Shown here: positions 1-12,576 of the stretch, piece after piece
How positions within the stretch are numbered: the stretch's first letter is position 1
Layout: each line of letters starts with the position of its first letter
Assembly: GCF_013184775.1 (NCBI RefSeq)
Contig: NZ_JAATVV010000001.1
Span: 1 to 64,000 of the forward strand
DNA: 64,000 nucleotides
Source: Martelella sp. HB161492
GTDB lineage: Bacteria > Pseudomonadota > Alphaproteobacteria > Rhizobiales > Rhizobiaceae
Direction: 5' to 3'
The notes under the pieces: model-generated
What the model was told of the DNA's origin: nothing
The model's database searches: none
The model's input: only the letters and a program-made list of their open reading frames with translations
Made by a program: the position numbers and the translations under genes

Positions 1-634
1 CTTCGTCTCTTTCCGGTAAGCCAAAAGCCTACCAACAAAGCCGCTCGCCACGTTTCTCTTTCTTCTTTATTCAATTGTCCAAATAACCGACGATCCTAAA
101 ACCGTCACAAAATCATCCCGCCGGCTCATCCTTAAAAGTCTAAGCCTGTCCAAGCATCCAGCCTGTCGGTGATTTCGCGTTGAACCGTAAGCTCCAGCTC
201 CGTGGCGCCCCGTCGTTCGGTGAGGCGGCTTATAGACCTACCTAACCAATACCGTCAACGCTATTTCTCCCCTTTTTCCCAAAAATCTCATAACACACTG
301 GTTCTTTTGATCATTTTTCAAATTCATCGCCGGCGAGCATCTTTGCCGCCCTGTGGCGGAACGCCCGGCCGGCTCGCGACCCGACGACGATCACCATCGC
401 GCTTGTGGATTGCCGGCACAAAAAAGAAGCTCGCCTTCAATCCGCCTTTTTGGCATCATCTTTAGATCGGGCTAGATATTGCGCGCGCATGACCGCCCGG
501 CATATGGAAGTAATGGGGACCTGGCATGAGCGGGCGGCTCTGGCGAGCCGCGCGGTTTGACTTTAAAGGTTAACTTAGGCAAATGGGGCATCAATCGATC
601 CTATTCGAGTGAGTGGCCACGAGACGGCAGCTGA
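1..634. other. Left-edge non-coding stretch
   Basis: No protein-coding gene or RNA family could be recognised here. The stretch is rich in T and A runs, with a short hairpin at 532-549 (7-bp stem, 4-base loop) about 85 bases before the M23 peptidase. A possible 87-residue reading frame at 202-465 is basic and low in complexity and is not believed. The region presumably holds the promoter and leader of the peptidase gene and the flank of a gene beyond the left edge. Confidence 0.4.
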
Positions 635-2578
635 ATGAAGAAGAAGAAAAATCCCGCCCGTACCTTCGGCACGAAGCGGCCCATCCTCGCTGACGGGCGC
701 CGTGTTCCTGACCGGCGTGAAATTTCGCTGCGCTGGCTCGCGGGCGCCTGCCTGACGGGTGTGACCAGCACAGTGCTGATGGCTGTCGCGCTTTCTGCTG
801 CGGTCGATGGACGGCAACGTCTTGCTGCACCGGCTGCCGCCTTTGCCAAGGCGCGCCTTCCGAGCACGAGCACGGATGGCGATGGTGAGACCCGCGGAAA
901 CCGGCTGGTCGCCATTCCCGTCTACGCCAAACCCTCCAACAAGCGCATCATCAATGTGCCGACCGTCGTCAAACAGGGTGATCGCGACGTCATTCATTAC
1001 GAGCCCTTTTCAGAAGTGAAGATGGCCCTCGCCGCCAATTACGGCGACACGCCAGATTATCCGGCCTTTGATCCCTTCGCGGTCTTTGCCACGGGCAACA
1101 AGAGCCCCTCACCGTCAACCGGCGACGTGATCTACGATGCCGACGTCGAGGGCGAGGTCGAGCTGAAGACCGTCGATTTCCCGCTTTCGGGCAGCGACAT
1201 GCCCTTCGCCGGATCGATGAGCGAGGATGCGATCGCCTCGGTCATCACCCAGAATGAGAACGCCATCAACGATGCCGCCGACGACGTGTCCATGCTCGGT
1301 TATGTGGATCCGGATCGTTTCGACGCGGTGCCCGCAAGCATGACCGCCATCGCGCCCGGCCTTGCCGCGCATGTTGTTGATGAAAATGTCTCGGTCAGTC
1401 CGCTGCAGACCGTCATAACCCAGGATTTCAGCGATGACATTCTGGCCGTGCGCCAGGCGATCGATGCCAGCACCTTCCTGAAAGCGGCGGGCTATCCGCC
1501 GCAACAGGCGGATGACATCGCCGGAATGTTCAAAACGCGCCTCAATTCATCGCAGCTTGATGAAGGTGATGTTGTACGGATCGGGCTGATCCGCTTCGGC
1601 AAGAATGTCCGCATCGCCCGGGTCAGTCTCTACCGCAAGAGCCGCCACCTTCTGACCATGGCGCTCAACGACCAGAACCAGTTTGTTCCCGGCACCGAGC
1701 CGCCGCTTTCCGATGCGGTTGCCAATGCCGCAAACAGCCCCAATGACTTCATCATCGGCACGTCGCAAAAGCCGGTCAAGGTCTATGACGGCATCTACCG
1801 TGCCGCGCTTTCCTATGGTCTGACCGATGATATGGTTGCGGAGCTGATCAGCCTGCTTGCCAGCAAGATTGATCTTCAGGCGACCGCCGGCCCGGACGAT
1901 CATATGGAACTCTTTTTCTCCGATGCCGACCCCGAAGGCCGGGCCAGCGCCACGTCAGAGCTTTTCTATATCGATGCGCGCATCGCCGACAATGACATAA
2001 GGCTTTACCGCTACCGCGACCCGAAAACCGGCGAGGTCGACTATTTCGACCAGAATGGCGAGAGCATCAAACAGTTCCTGCTGCGAAAGACCGTCCCCAA
2101 TGGCGTCTTCACATCAGGCTTCGGCATGCGCCGCCATCCGGTGCTCAAATATGCCCGCATGCATCCGGGCGTCGACTGGGCAGCGCCGGTCGGCACCCCC
2201 ATCATCGCTGCCGGCGACGGTGTCGTGGAAAAGGCTGGCTGGGACGGCGGCGGCTACGGCAACCAGACCATCATCCGTCACGCCAATGGCTATGAGACCT
2301 CCTATAATCACCAGAGCAAGATCGAGTCCTGGGTCAAGCCCGGCGTGAAGGTCAAGCAGGGCCAGGTGATCGGCCGTGTCGGCGCCACCGGCCTCGTCAC
2401 CGGTGCACATCTTCATTATGAAGTGATCGTCAACGGCACCAAGGTGGATCCGATGAAGGTACGCTTCCCAAATGCCGATCCGCTGACCGGCGATGCCCTG
2501 GTCCGCTTCGATGCCGAGCGCGACCGCATCGATGCCCTGCTCGGCAATCAGAGCGACAACAAGGTCGCCAGCCGCTGA
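635..2578 (+). CDS. M23 family (LytM-type) peptidoglycan metallopeptidase
   Basis: Protein of 647 residues. A hydrophobic segment at about residues 30-58 follows a Lys/Arg-rich N-terminus, so it is probably a single-pass inner membrane protein with a long periplasmic part. The middle region resembles the LysM/OapA-like spacer of this family. The C-terminal M23 domain (about 485-605) keeps the zinc ligands: the His and Asp of the HPGVDW motif near 510 and HLHYEV near 592. Such enzymes cut peptide cross-bridges of murein during growth or division. The start follows a purine-rich stretch. Neighbours do not form an operon with it. Confidence 0.85.
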   Translation: MKKKKNPARTFGTKRPILADGRRVPDRREISLRWLAGACLTGVTSTVLMAVALSAAVDGRQRLAAPAAAFAKARLPSTSTDGDGETRGNRLVAIPVYAKPSNKRIINVPTVVKQGDRDVIHYEPFSEVKMALAANYGDTPDYPAFDPFAVFATGNKSPSPSTGDVIYDADVEGEVELKTVDFPLSGSDMPFAGSMSEDAIASVITQNENAINDAADDVSMLGYVDPDRFDAVPASMTAIAPGLAAHVVDENVSVSPLQTVITQDFSDDILAVRQAIDASTFLKAAGYPPQQADDIAGMFKTRLNSSQLDEGDVVRIGLIRFGKNVRIARVSLYRKSRHLLTMALNDQNQFVPGTEPPLSDAVANAANSPNDFIIGTSQKPVKVYDGIYRAALSYGLTDDMVAELISLLASKIDLQATAGPDDHMELFFSDADPEGRASATSELFYIDARIADNDIRLYRYRDPKTGEVDYFDQNGESIKQFLLRKTVPNGVFTSGFGMRRHPVLKYARMHPGVDWAAPVGTPIIAAGDGVVEKAGWDGGGYGNQTIIRHANGYETSYNHQSKIESWVKPGVKVKQGQVIGRVGATGLVTGAHLHYEVIVNGTKVDPMKVRFPNADPLTGDALVRFDAERDRIDALLGNQSDNKVASR

Positions 2579-2763
2579 TCCCATCAGCGCCGGCAGCATC
2601 ATCTGTGAAATTGAAGTGATTCAGCGTGCAGCTACAGGCTGCAGCCGTCGCATTGTCGCGCGGGTTTTCGGCGCACTATAGCTATTTTTATCTTTTTGTT
2701 TCCCGATTATGACCAAAGATTGCCATAATTTAATAATCGCAACCTGCGGGACTTTTTGCCCGA

Positions 2764-2794
2764 CAGCCCCTGAAACGATTGATTTCAGAGGCTG
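2764..2794. other. Intergenic stem-loop after the M23 gene
   Basis: An 11-pair stem interrupted by one C/A mismatch (cagcc-ctgaaa against tttcag-ggctg) with a 7-base loop. There is no adjacent T-run on either strand, so it is not a standard intrinsic terminator. It lies about 150 bases before the NEW3 operon and could be a processing or attenuation element. Confidence 0.3.
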
Positions 2795-2948
2795 AACGCG
2801 CCTCTCCGCCACAATCAAGATGAACACTTGTTAATATTGTGGCCGGACTTTTGCCAAAATCTGAACACGTAAATTCCGGGCGACGTCGCAGTCAGAAACG
2901 CCATGGCATCAGATCCAAACGCTTTCACCAGAAGAAGGGGAAGAAGCG

Positions 2949-4118
2949 ATGAAAAATTTTTGCCCGATGCTGGCGGCCTCAGCCGTCGGTACACTCATGC
3001 TTGCGTCCACAGCGATGGCCGACAACATGCAGCCGACCGGCCTTTGGCTGACCACTGATTTTCCCGCGATCACGGAAAGTCTCGGCAAAGACGCTTCGAT
3101 GGAGCTTTCGCTCACGAATTCCAACCTCCCGCCAGCCCGGGTCAATTTCGATGTTTCGGGGCTTCCCTCCGGCTGGAGCGCCGAATTTGACGGTTCGGGC
3201 AAGCCGGTCGATGCCGCCATGGTGTCCGAGGGGAAGAGCGAAAATGTCACGCTCAAGGTCACGCCGGCAGGCAATGCCAAGGCCGGGACCTATAATTTCA
3301 CGGTCGAGGGCAAGACCGACGGCGGCGAAATCCTGAAACTGCCGATCGCCATGACGCTTGCAGCGGGCGAACCCGATCATATCGATCTGTCAGCCAAGCT
3401 TCCGGCTCTCAAGGGCACCCCAACCTCCAATTTCGATTATGATGTCACCATCGACAACAACAGCGCGGAAGCGGCGACCCTGAACCTCGTCGCCGATGCA
3501 CCGCCCGGCTTCACCACCACCTTCAAGGAACAATATGGCAGCCAGGAACTGACCAGCCTGCCCTTCAAGGCGGGCGAATCGAAGACCATCAAGGTGTCGG
3601 TAAAGCCGCCGCGCGGGGCGTCCGCCGGACAATATCCGGTGGTGATCAGCGCCGCGAGCTCGAAGACGGAAGGCAAGACACAACTGGAACTTGACGTCAG
3701 CGGTCAGCCCGAAATCGCACTTTCGGCTAAGGATGGCCTGCTGTCTGGCCGCGCCGAGGCCGGAAAGGAACAGACTTTCAACTTCACCGTCGCCAATTCC
3801 GGCTCCGCCCCTGCCCAGGATGTCAAGGTCGCAGCCTCTGCTCCGAATGGCTGGAAGATCACCACAACGCCGGCATCAGCCCCTGAAATCGACCCCGGCC
3901 AGTCGCAGGACTTCACCGTCGCCATGACCCCGGCCGACAAGGCGATTGCCGGTGACTATGTCGTCAATATCCGGGCATCGGGCCAGGGCGTCAATGACAG
4001 CCAGAAATTCCGCGTCACTGTCGCCACATCCACCGAATGGGGCATTGCCGGTCTCGGGCTGATTGCTGCAGCCGTGGTTGTGCTTGGTGCTGCAGTCACC
4101 CGGTATGGCCGCAGATGA
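2949..4118 (+). CDS. Exported NEW3-repeat protein with C-terminal membrane anchor
   Basis: Protein of 389 residues. A signal peptide (about 1-24, ending AMA-D) is followed by three Ig-like beta-rich repeats of roughly 110 residues that match the NEW3/COG1470 pattern (for example [20 protein letters not shown], repeated with variation near 215 and 325). A hydrophobic helix at about 362-383 is followed by a short basic tail, so the repeats should face the periplasm while tethered to the inner membrane. Its stop overlaps the start of the ABC ATPase gene (ATGA), which implies translational coupling and a joint function with the exporter. The function of this family is not established. Confidence 0.75.
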   Translation: MKNFCPMLAASAVGTLMLASTAMADNMQPTGLWLTTDFPAITESLGKDASMELSLTNSNLPPARVNFDVSGLPSGWSAEFDGSGKPVDAAMVSEGKSENVTLKVTPAGNAKAGTYNFTVEGKTDGGEILKLPIAMTLAAGEPDHIDLSAKLPALKGTPTSNFDYDVTIDNNSAEAATLNLVADAPPGFTTTFKEQYGSQELTSLPFKAGESKTIKVSVKPPRGASAGQYPVVISAASSKTEGKTQLELDVSGQPEIALSAKDGLLSGRAEAGKEQTFNFTVANSGSAPAQDVKVAASAPNGWKITTTPASAPEIDPGQSQDFTVAMTPADKAIAGDYVVNIRASGQGVNDSQKFRVTVATSTEWGIAGLGLIAAAVVVLGAAVTRYGRR

Positions 4119-5053
4119 GCAACCCCGTCATCGAGGTTGAAAACCTCACGAAACGCTACAAAAATGCCGTCGCCGTCGACGGTATCAATCTGACCATCGG
4201 GCGGGGCGAGATATTCGGCCTGCTCGGCCCCAACGGCGCAGGCAAGACAACAACGATCCTGATGTTGCTCGGCCTCACGGAACCGACATTCGGCTCAGTG
4301 CGCATTCTCGGCCATGACCCGCTGCGCGAACCGCTCGAGGTCAAGCGCCGTGTCGGCTATCTGCCGGATGCCGTCGGGTTTTACGACCAGCTTTCGGCCC
4401 GCGAGAATCTGGCTTTCACGGCAAGGCTCGGCGGAATCGGCGCCGAGGATGCGAGTGCCAGGATCGAGCAGGCAATGGCACGGGTGCGCCTCACCGAGGT
4501 GACAGACCGACGGGTCTCGTCCTTTTCCCGCGGCATGCGCCAGCGGCTCGGAATTGCGGAACTTCTGGTCAAGGGCAGCGAAGTCGCCATTCTCGATGAA
4601 CCGACTGCGGGTCTAGACCCGCAATCGACCCAGGAGCTGCTCGAACTGATTGTCACCCTGTCACGCGAAGGCATGACCATCGTTCTCTCCTCGCATCTGC
4701 TGTCCATGGTGCAGGCAATCTGCACGCGTGTGGCGCTGTTCAACAAGGGCAAGGTCGGTCTTCTCGGCCGGGTTCCGGATCTGGCGAGCCAGGTTCTTGG
4801 CGGCGCCTATGTCATCGAGGCCGATATCGACGATCTCGATGCGGAAGCAACGCTTTCCGGCCTCGAGGGTGTCACCCGCGTATCGCCGATGCAGTCGGGC
4901 CTGACGCGCATCGATGCCACCGGCGATGTGCGCAGCGCCGTTGCCAGACGGGTCGTAGAGGCGGGAGGCACGCTGAAAAGCCTGTCGATCAGCCGCTCCG
5001 ACCTTGACGATGTCTATGCCCGCTATTTCGAGGAGGTGTCTCATGCCGCCTGA
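4115..5053 (+). CDS. ABC-2 type transporter ATP-binding protein (NosF/CcmA-like)
   Basis: Protein of 312 residues. It has Walker [10 protein letters not shown] (about 38-46), signature SRGMRQRL (about 138), Walker [14 protein letters not shown] (about 156) and a C-terminal extension of about 90 residues typical of exporter ATPases. The ATG at 4115 was chosen because it overlaps the stop of the upstream gene and gives the normal N-terminus; an in-frame start 78 bases upstream would lie inside that gene. It energises the permease encoded next. In layout the pair resembles NosF-NosY, but no nos genes are nearby, so the cargo is unknown. Confidence 0.85.
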   Translation: MSNPVIEVENLTKRYKNAVAVDGINLTIGRGEIFGLLGPNGAGKTTTILMLLGLTEPTFGSVRILGHDPLREPLEVKRRVGYLPDAVGFYDQLSARENLAFTARLGGIGAEDASARIEQAMARVRLTEVTDRRVSSFSRGMRQRLGIAELLVKGSEVAILDEPTAGLDPQSTQELLELIVTLSREGMTIVLSSHLLSMVQAICTRVALFNKGKVGLLGRVPDLASQVLGGAYVIEADIDDLDAEATLSGLEGVTRVSPMQSGLTRIDATGDVRSAVARRVVEAGGTLKSLSISRSDLDDVYARYFEEVSHAA

Positions 5054-6056
5054 CGCCACCACAGCCGATCAAAGCCCGGCCGTGCTCTCCGGCACCGGCC
5101 ACAAGCCTTCGAAAGGATCGCCCTTTCAGGGGCTTGCCACCGTCGCACTGAAGGAAGCGGCCGACCACATGACCTCGCCGCGCATGCATCTGGTCATGCT
5201 GCTGATGGTGCTGACAGCGATCGGCGCGATCTATGCGGCGATCGGGCAGATCAAGAACACGGTCAGCGAGGATCCCTTCCTGTTCCTCAACCTGTTCACA
5301 CTCGCCAAACAGCCCTTCCCTTCCTTTGTCGCCCTGCTCAGCTTCCTCCTGTCGCTGGTCGGCATCACGCTGGGCTTCGACGCGGTGAACGGCGAATATA
5401 ATCGCCGCACCATGAGCCGCATCCTGTCGCAACCAATCTATCGCGACGGGCTGCTCGCCGGCAAATTCCTCGGAGCATTGCTGGTTGTCGCCATCAATCT
5501 GATCGCGCTGTTCCTGCTGGTGACCGGCATGGGTATCCTGATGCTCGGCCTGCCGCCGTCAGGCGAGGAGGCATTGCGCGGTCTCGCCTTCCTGATCACC
5601 TGCCTTGCCTATTCCGGTGTCTGGCTGGCGGTGGCGATGCTGTTTTCAACCGTCTTCCGCACGCCTGCCACCTCGGCACTTGCCGCACTCACGCTCTGGC
5701 TGATCTTCACATTGTTCTGGAGCATGATTGCACCGGGTGTCGCCAGCCTGATTGCTCCCATCGATCCCTACAATCCGATGACGGCCATTCATCAGGCCGA
5801 GATCACCCAGGTGATTTCCCGCTTCTCGCCATCGACCCTGTTCGGTGAGGCGGCAACCGGGCTTCTCAATCCCGCAACACGATCACTTGGTCTGGTCTTC
5901 ATGAGCCAGATGCAGGGTGCCATTCCCGGTGCCCCCCTGCCGCTGGACCAGAGCCTGCTGCTGGCATGGCCGGAGCTTGCCGGCCTGATTGCCGCCATGG
6001 TGATCGTTTATGCCATCGCCTATATCGCCTTCCAGCGGCAGGAAATCAGGGCCTGA
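5043..6056 (+). CDS. ABC-2 family transporter permease (NosY-like)
   Basis: Protein of 337 residues with about six membrane segments, starting with [20 protein letters not shown] near residue 40 and ending with a helix before the last charged residues RQEIRA. A long loop between the first two helices is typical of NosY-type permeases. The start at 5043 overlaps the ATPase gene by 11 bases and has an AGGAGG ribosome site at 5031-5036. Together with the ATPase and the NEW3 protein it should form one complex at the inner membrane. The direction is inferred as export from the ABC-2 family. Confidence 0.8.
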   Translation: MPPDATTADQSPAVLSGTGHKPSKGSPFQGLATVALKEAADHMTSPRMHLVMLLMVLTAIGAIYAAIGQIKNTVSEDPFLFLNLFTLAKQPFPSFVALLSFLLSLVGITLGFDAVNGEYNRRTMSRILSQPIYRDGLLAGKFLGALLVVAINLIALFLLVTGMGILMLGLPPSGEEALRGLAFLITCLAYSGVWLAVAMLFSTVFRTPATSALAALTLWLIFTLFWSMIAPGVASLIAPIDPYNPMTAIHQAEITQVISRFSPSTLFGEAATGLLNPATRSLGLVFMSQMQGAIPGAPLPLDQSLLLAWPELAGLIAAMVIVYAIAYIAFQRQEIRA

Positions 6057-6080
6057 TACCGTAAGCGTTGTGCGATAGAG

Positions 6081-6112
6081 CCCCGTCGGATCGCGGTCCG
6101 GCGGGGTGTTTT
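6081..6112 (+). terminator. Intrinsic terminator of the NEW3-ABC operon
   Basis: A 10-bp GC-rich stem (ccccgtcgga with tccggcgggg, one G-T wobble) with a 6-base loop, followed by TGTTTTG. It sits just after the permease stop and before the convergent SDR gene. Confidence 0.6.
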
Positions 6113-6129
6113 GTGTCAGAGACAGTCAC

Positions 6130-6894
6130 TCAGAGCAACATTCCCCCCGAGGCCTCGATGCGCTGGCCGTTGACCCAGCGACCATCCTCGGAGGTCAGGG
6201 CCGCAATCAGCGGGCCGATATCGTCGGGCAGACCGGCGCGGCCAAGCGCGGTGTTGTCGGCGATCATCTTGTTGACCGCCGGGTTATCGCGCACGGTACC
6301 GCCAGAGAAATCCGTCTGGATCGCCCCCGGCGCCACGGCGTTGACCGCGATCCCGCGCGGCCCGAATTCCTTTGCCATATAGCGGGTGAGCACCTCGACA
6401 GCGCCTTTCATCGCCGCATAGGAACCGCTTCCCGGTGCGGCGAAGCGCGTCAGCCCGGTGGAGATATTGACGATCCGCCCGCCGTCGCTGATCAGCGGCA
6501 GCAGCGTCTGGGTGAGGAAGAAAACACCCTTCACATGAACGTTGTAGAGGGCATCGAACTCCGCAACCGTCGTCTCGGCGATCGGCGTATGGTTCGACGT
6601 GCCGGCATTGTTGACGAGGATGTCGAAACGTTCGGCACCGAAAGTGGAAAGTGCCGCGCGAAGCTTATCGGCAAAGGCCGACAAACCGGTGACATCGCCG
6701 GTATCGAGTGGCAGGGCGATGGCGCGGGCGCCACGGGCCTCCACCTCGGCAATCACCGCATCGGCCGCGTCCTTGCGGGCGTGATAGGTGAAGACGGAAC
6801 TGACGCCGCGGCTTGCGAGTGCCAGAACGGTGCTGCGGCCAAGGCCCCGGCTGCCGCCGGTAACGACTGCGATCTTCTGTGTCTCGATTGGCAT
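6130..6894 (-). CDS. SDR family NAD(P)-dependent oxidoreductase
   Basis: Protein of 254 residues with the classical short-chain dehydrogenase pattern: cofactor motif TGGSRGLG (12-19), NNAG (95-98), catalytic Ser145, Tyr159 and Lys163. The start MPIETQK was chosen because an AAGGAG ribosome site lies directly upstream and longer starts give an unrelated N-terminus. The gene is divergent from an AraC-type regulator, a frequent arrangement in which the regulator controls the reductase in response to an aldehyde or quinone. The substrate cannot be told from the sequence. Confidence 0.85.
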   Translation of the reverse strand: MPIETQKIAVVTGGSRGLGRSTVLALASRGVSSVFTYHARKDAADAVIAEVEARGARAIALPLDTGDVTGLSAFADKLRAALSTFGAERFDILVNNAGTSNHTPIAETTVAEFDALYNVHVKGVFFLTQTLLPLISDGGRIVNISTGLTRFAAPGSGSYAAMKGAVEVLTRYMAKEFGPRGIAVNAVAPGAIQTDFSGGTVRDNPAVNKMIADNTALGRAGLPDDIGPLIAALTSEDGRWVNGQRIEASGGMLL

Positions 6895-7042
6895 GGTGAA
6901 CTCCTTTTCTGCCGTTCGACCTGACAGATAGTGGTGGACACCCCGCCTTTCCCTGCCCGATTGCCGCGATTTCATGCCTGATCCTGTCACCGTCCGCATT
7001 TTCTGCTGGCGCGGGGCCATCCGGCAGTGCAAGCTCGTTCAC

Positions 7043-7933
7043 ATGGAACAAGACCTTCTCCGCCGCGTCGACCGCCTCACCCGAACCGGCACGCCTCCGG
7101 TCATGACCGACGTGCCCGGTCTGGTGCTGATGCGCTATGACCATCAGCGCCAGCCGAACCATCTGATCATGCGTCCGGCGCTCTGCGTCACGCTGCAGGG
7201 CGCGAAGACGAGCCTCATCGGCGACACGACCCATTTCTACGGCGCAGGTGATGCGCTGGTCGTCAGCATGGAGATGCCGGCCATCGGCACCATCATCGCG
7301 GCGAGCCCCTCCGAGCCCTATCTCGGCATCGCGATCATGTTCGATGCCGGGATCATGCACGCGGCTCTGACGGAGATGGACGAGCCGCTCACCAGCCCCG
7401 CCCGGCCGCGCAACGCCTTCGTCAGCCGTTTCGACGGCCCGGTCGAAGCTTGCGTGGAAAGACTTGTCGCCCTTCTCGACCGTCCGAAGGCGATCCCCGT
7501 CCTCTATCCGGCGATCATGCGGGAGCTGAGCTACTGGTTGCTGTCAGGCCCCGGCGGCGCGGACCTCGCCGCAATGATGTTTGGCTCCGAACGGATACCG
7601 AGCGTGCTGACGGCGCTCCATCTGCTGCGCGATCGGTTTCGCGAGACGGTCCGCGTCGAGGAACTGGCGGAGAGCGCCCGGATGAGTGCGTCTGTCTTTC
7701 ACCGCAGGTTCAAGGCGCTGACGGCGATGACGCCGGTGCAGTACCAGAAGCGCCTGCGCCTCATCGAAGGGCGCCGGCTGATCATCGGCGAAGCGGTGAA
7801 TGTCGAAAACGCCGCCTTCCGCGTCGGCTATGAGAGCGCCTCGCAGTTCAGCCGCGACTATTCGCGGATGTTCGGCGTGCCACCGCGCGCCGACAAGGGG
7901 GCGCCGGCGGCAGAGCGGCTTTCGGAGGCGTGA
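7043..7933 (+). CDS. AraC family transcriptional regulator
   Basis: Protein of 296 residues with an N-terminal AraC_N-type cupin region (about 10-165) and a C-terminal double helix-turn-helix (about 195-285) that contains MSASVFHRRFKALTAMTP and the second-helix motif VGYESASQFSRDYSRMFG. The start at 7043 gives the usual short N-terminus; a longer reading frame begins at 6974. It is divergent from the SDR gene and is the likely regulator of it. The effector is unknown. Confidence 0.8.
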   Translation: MEQDLLRRVDRLTRTGTPPVMTDVPGLVLMRYDHQRQPNHLIMRPALCVTLQGAKTSLIGDTTHFYGAGDALVVSMEMPAIGTIIAASPSEPYLGIAIMFDAGIMHAALTEMDEPLTSPARPRNAFVSRFDGPVEACVERLVALLDRPKAIPVLYPAIMRELSYWLLSGPGGADLAAMMFGSERIPSVLTALHLLRDRFRETVRVEELAESARMSASVFHRRFKALTAMTPVQYQKRLRLIEGRRLIIGEAVNVENAAFRVGYESASQFSRDYSRMFGVPPRADKGAPAAERLSEA

Positions 7934-7944
7934 CAGACTCGAAA

Positions 7945-7970
7945 GGCCGCACCGGTTTCCCGGTGCGGCC
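7945..7970. terminator. Bidirectional hairpin between the AraC gene and clpB
   Basis: A perfect 11-bp stem, ggccgcaccgg with ccggtgcggcc, around a 4-base loop, lying between two convergent genes. T-runs are short on both sides, so termination strength is uncertain. Confidence 0.5.
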
Positions 7971-7991
7971 TCCCAATCCATCTGGGTTCGC

Positions 7992-10598
<2,607 letters not shown>

Positions 10599-10717
10599 GT
10601 CTGCCTCCATTCCCGCTCCGCCCTTCATCAAGCAACGGTGCGATCCATGAGTTTGACCCCCAAATCAAGCGGCGGGCCGTTTCAAGCCGACGGGCGATTA
10701 CCCGCTGTTCGGATCAG

Positions 10718-10746
10718 ATATGGTGGCGCGTTTCTGGCGTTTAAAG
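10718..10746 (-). promoter_or_regulatory. Putative RpoH (heat shock) promoter of clpB
   Basis: On the minus strand the sequence reads CTTTAA, a 17-base spacer, then CCATAT. This differs by one base in the -35 box from the rhizobial RpoH consensus CTTGAA-N17-CCATAT. It would give a leader of about 110 bases before the clpB start. Confidence 0.5.
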
Positions 10747-10796
10747 AGGGGCTTGGCGGATTTTGTTGCCGATATGCAACAGCCCCGGCGCATCGC

Positions 10797-11423
10797 TTAT
10801 GTGTGCGCGAAAATGTCGTTCTGATCCCAGCCGGCAAGGTCCAGCTTGGCCCGCGTCGGCAGGAATTCGAAGCAGGCGCCGGCAAACTCCATCCGCCCGT
10901 CACGGATCAGCCGCTCCATCAGCTTGTCGCGCAGGGCATGCAGATAGAGCACGTCCGATGCGGCATATTGCAGCTGAGCATCGCTCAGTGTCTCGGCTGC
11001 CCAGTCGGAGGACTGCTGGGCCTTGGAAATGTCGACCTCCAGCATTTCCCGAAGATTGTCCTTCAGACCATGGCGATCGGTATAGGTCCGCGTCAGTTTC
11101 GAGGCGATCTTGGTGCAGAAAACATTTTCCGTCGTCACGCCGAATGTATGAAACAGGACAGCAATATCAAAGCGGCCATAATGAAAAATCTTCTGGCGAC
11201 CGGGATCGGCCAGCATGGCAGCCAGATTGGGTGCCACGGTTTGCCCGGCGGCAATCTGAACCACATCGGCAGTGCCGTCGCCGGGCGACAACTGCACAAC
11301 ACAAAGCCGGTCGCGGCGTGGAATAAGGCCGAGTGTTTCGGTGTCGATGGCGATGGCGCCGGTGTAACGGGCGGCATCTTCCGCCGTGATGTCGTGTTTA
11401 TGGACGCGGATTTGTGCTGCCAT
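10797..11423 (-). CDS. RNase D-like 3'-5' exonuclease (DEDDy family)
   Basis: Protein of 208 residues, only the exonuclease domain. The three Exo motifs are present: AIDTETLG near residue 24 (ExoI, Asp and Glu), HYGRFD near 84 (ExoII Asp) and YAASD near 150 (ExoIII, Tyr and Asp). It lacks the two HRDC domains of E. coli RNase D, so it belongs to the short ribonuclease D-like proteins common in alphaproteobacteria. The likely role is 3' trimming of stable RNA. A GGAG-type ribosome site precedes the ATG. Confidence 0.8.
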   Translation of the reverse strand: MAAQIRVHKHDITAEDAARYTGAIAIDTETLGLIPRRDRLCVVQLSPGDGTADVVQIAAGQTVAPNLAAMLADPGRQKIFHYGRFDIAVLFHTFGVTTENVFCTKIASKLTRTYTDRHGLKDNLREMLEVDISKAQQSSDWAAETLSDAQLQYAASDVLYLHALRDKLMERLIRDGRMEFAGACFEFLPTRAKLDLAGWDQNDIFAHT

Positions 11424-11571
11424 CCGTCTTCTCCGTTTCTATCTGCCATATTGCTGATCGGGTCATACCCTATTGAGCCCCCGCGCGAAAGCTGACCCTC
11501 CGTGTCGGCTTGCGCTTTGCAACGCGGCGCGGCAACAACCGTTCCGCCATTCAACCCCAAAGGGCGGCAGC

Positions 11572-12150
11572 ATGACAGTGAAAGTCTACATGGCGGGTCC
11601 GGAAATCTTTCTCGAAAACGGGCTCGAAATCATCAAGATCAAGGCGGATATGGCCCGCGCGGCCGGCCTCGAACCGCTCTCGCCCGGAGACCACCCGCTG
11701 CCGCCCTGTGAAACGCCCTTCGACATCGGCATGGCGATCAGCGCCTCGGACGAGGCAATGATGCTGGAAGCAGATGCCATCATCGCCAACCTCACCCCGT
11801 TTCGCGGCATCTCTGCCGATCCCGGCACCGTCTACGAGGTCGGCTTCATGTGCGCGCTCAACAAGCCTGTCTTTGCCTATTCGAATGTTGCTGACGGGCA
11901 TACCGCCCGGCTGAAGACCTATTATGGCGGCGCGGTGACACGGGCCAGCGACGGCTTTCTGCGCGGTCCGGACAGGATGATGGTTGAGGATTGCGACATG
12001 ATCGAAAACCTCATGGTCGATGGCGGCATTCTGCGACGCAATGGCAGGATCGATGCGGCGGAAACCGCCACGACAGCCGCACTTGACGACCTCACAGAAT
12101 TCCGTAAATGCCTGACGAAGGCGGCCGCGCGTCTGAAAGCGCTCGCCTGA
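11572..12150 (+). CDS. Nucleoside 2-deoxyribosyltransferase family protein
   Basis: Protein of 192 residues. The N-terminal VKVYMAGPEIFL and the central DPGTVYEVGFMCALNKPVFA motif fit PF05014 enzymes, which move deoxyribose between bases or hydrolyse nucleoside monophosphates. The catalytic Glu is probably that of VYEVG near residue 89. The start at 11572 was preferred over a longer frame from 11473 because of an upstream GGCGGCAG site and the conserved N-terminus. It is monocistronic or leads the two membrane genes that follow 60 bases later. Confidence 0.75.
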   Translation: MTVKVYMAGPEIFLENGLEIIKIKADMARAAGLEPLSPGDHPLPPCETPFDIGMAISASDEAMMLEADAIIANLTPFRGISADPGTVYEVGFMCALNKPVFAYSNVADGHTARLKTYYGGAVTRASDGFLRGPDRMMVEDCDMIENLMVDGGILRRNGRIDAAETATTAALDDLTEFRKCLTKAAARLKALA

Positions 12151-12213
12151 GGCCGCAAAGCGGGGCACACTTATGCCTGGGCCATTCGGGCGCAGCGCAA
12201 AAGGAGGCAGGCG

Positions 12214-12576
12214 ATGACATTTCCGTATCGAACGTTGTGGGTGCGCTATCGCGGGCTTTCGGTCGCATTCGTCATCACCGGCCTGCTCACACTGGTCTTC
12301 GGTCTGAAATTCATCCTTTCCGTCTATTACTGGCACAATCCCGAACATCAGGCGATGCAGATCAGGGGCTGGATGACACTCGGTCACGTGGCGATGATGA
12401 ACCATGTCAGCCCGGAGGCGCTGGCCGCCGAACTCAATCTGGCGCCGGGCAGCTTCCATCGCCAGACGCTGGATCAGCTTGCCCGCGACAAGGGCATTAC
12501 CACCGGTGCGCTTGAGGAGCAGATCATCATGATCCTTCCAGCGCTTGATGAAGACAAGGACCTCTCGCATGAGTGA
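12214..12576 (+). CDS. Small membrane protein of unknown function
   Basis: Protein of 120 residues with one clear membrane helix (about 14-38, FVITGLLTLVFGLKFILSVY) and a soluble C-terminal half rich in Leu, Ala and acidic residues. It has AGGAGG about 9 bases before its ATG. Its last eight bases overlap the DedA gene, so the two are probably translated together. No family was recognised. Confidence 0.7.
   Translation: MTFPYRTLWVRYRGLSVAFVITGLLTLVFGLKFILSVYYWHNPEHQAMQIRGWMTLGHVAMMNHVSPEALAAELNLAPGSFHRQTLDQLARDKGITTGALEEQIIMILPALDEDKDLSHE

Noticed and set aside
202-465. Small basic frame in the left-edge region
   Set aside because: Protein is rich in Arg, Ser and Pro without structure, and there is no ribosome site. 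Treated as non-coding.
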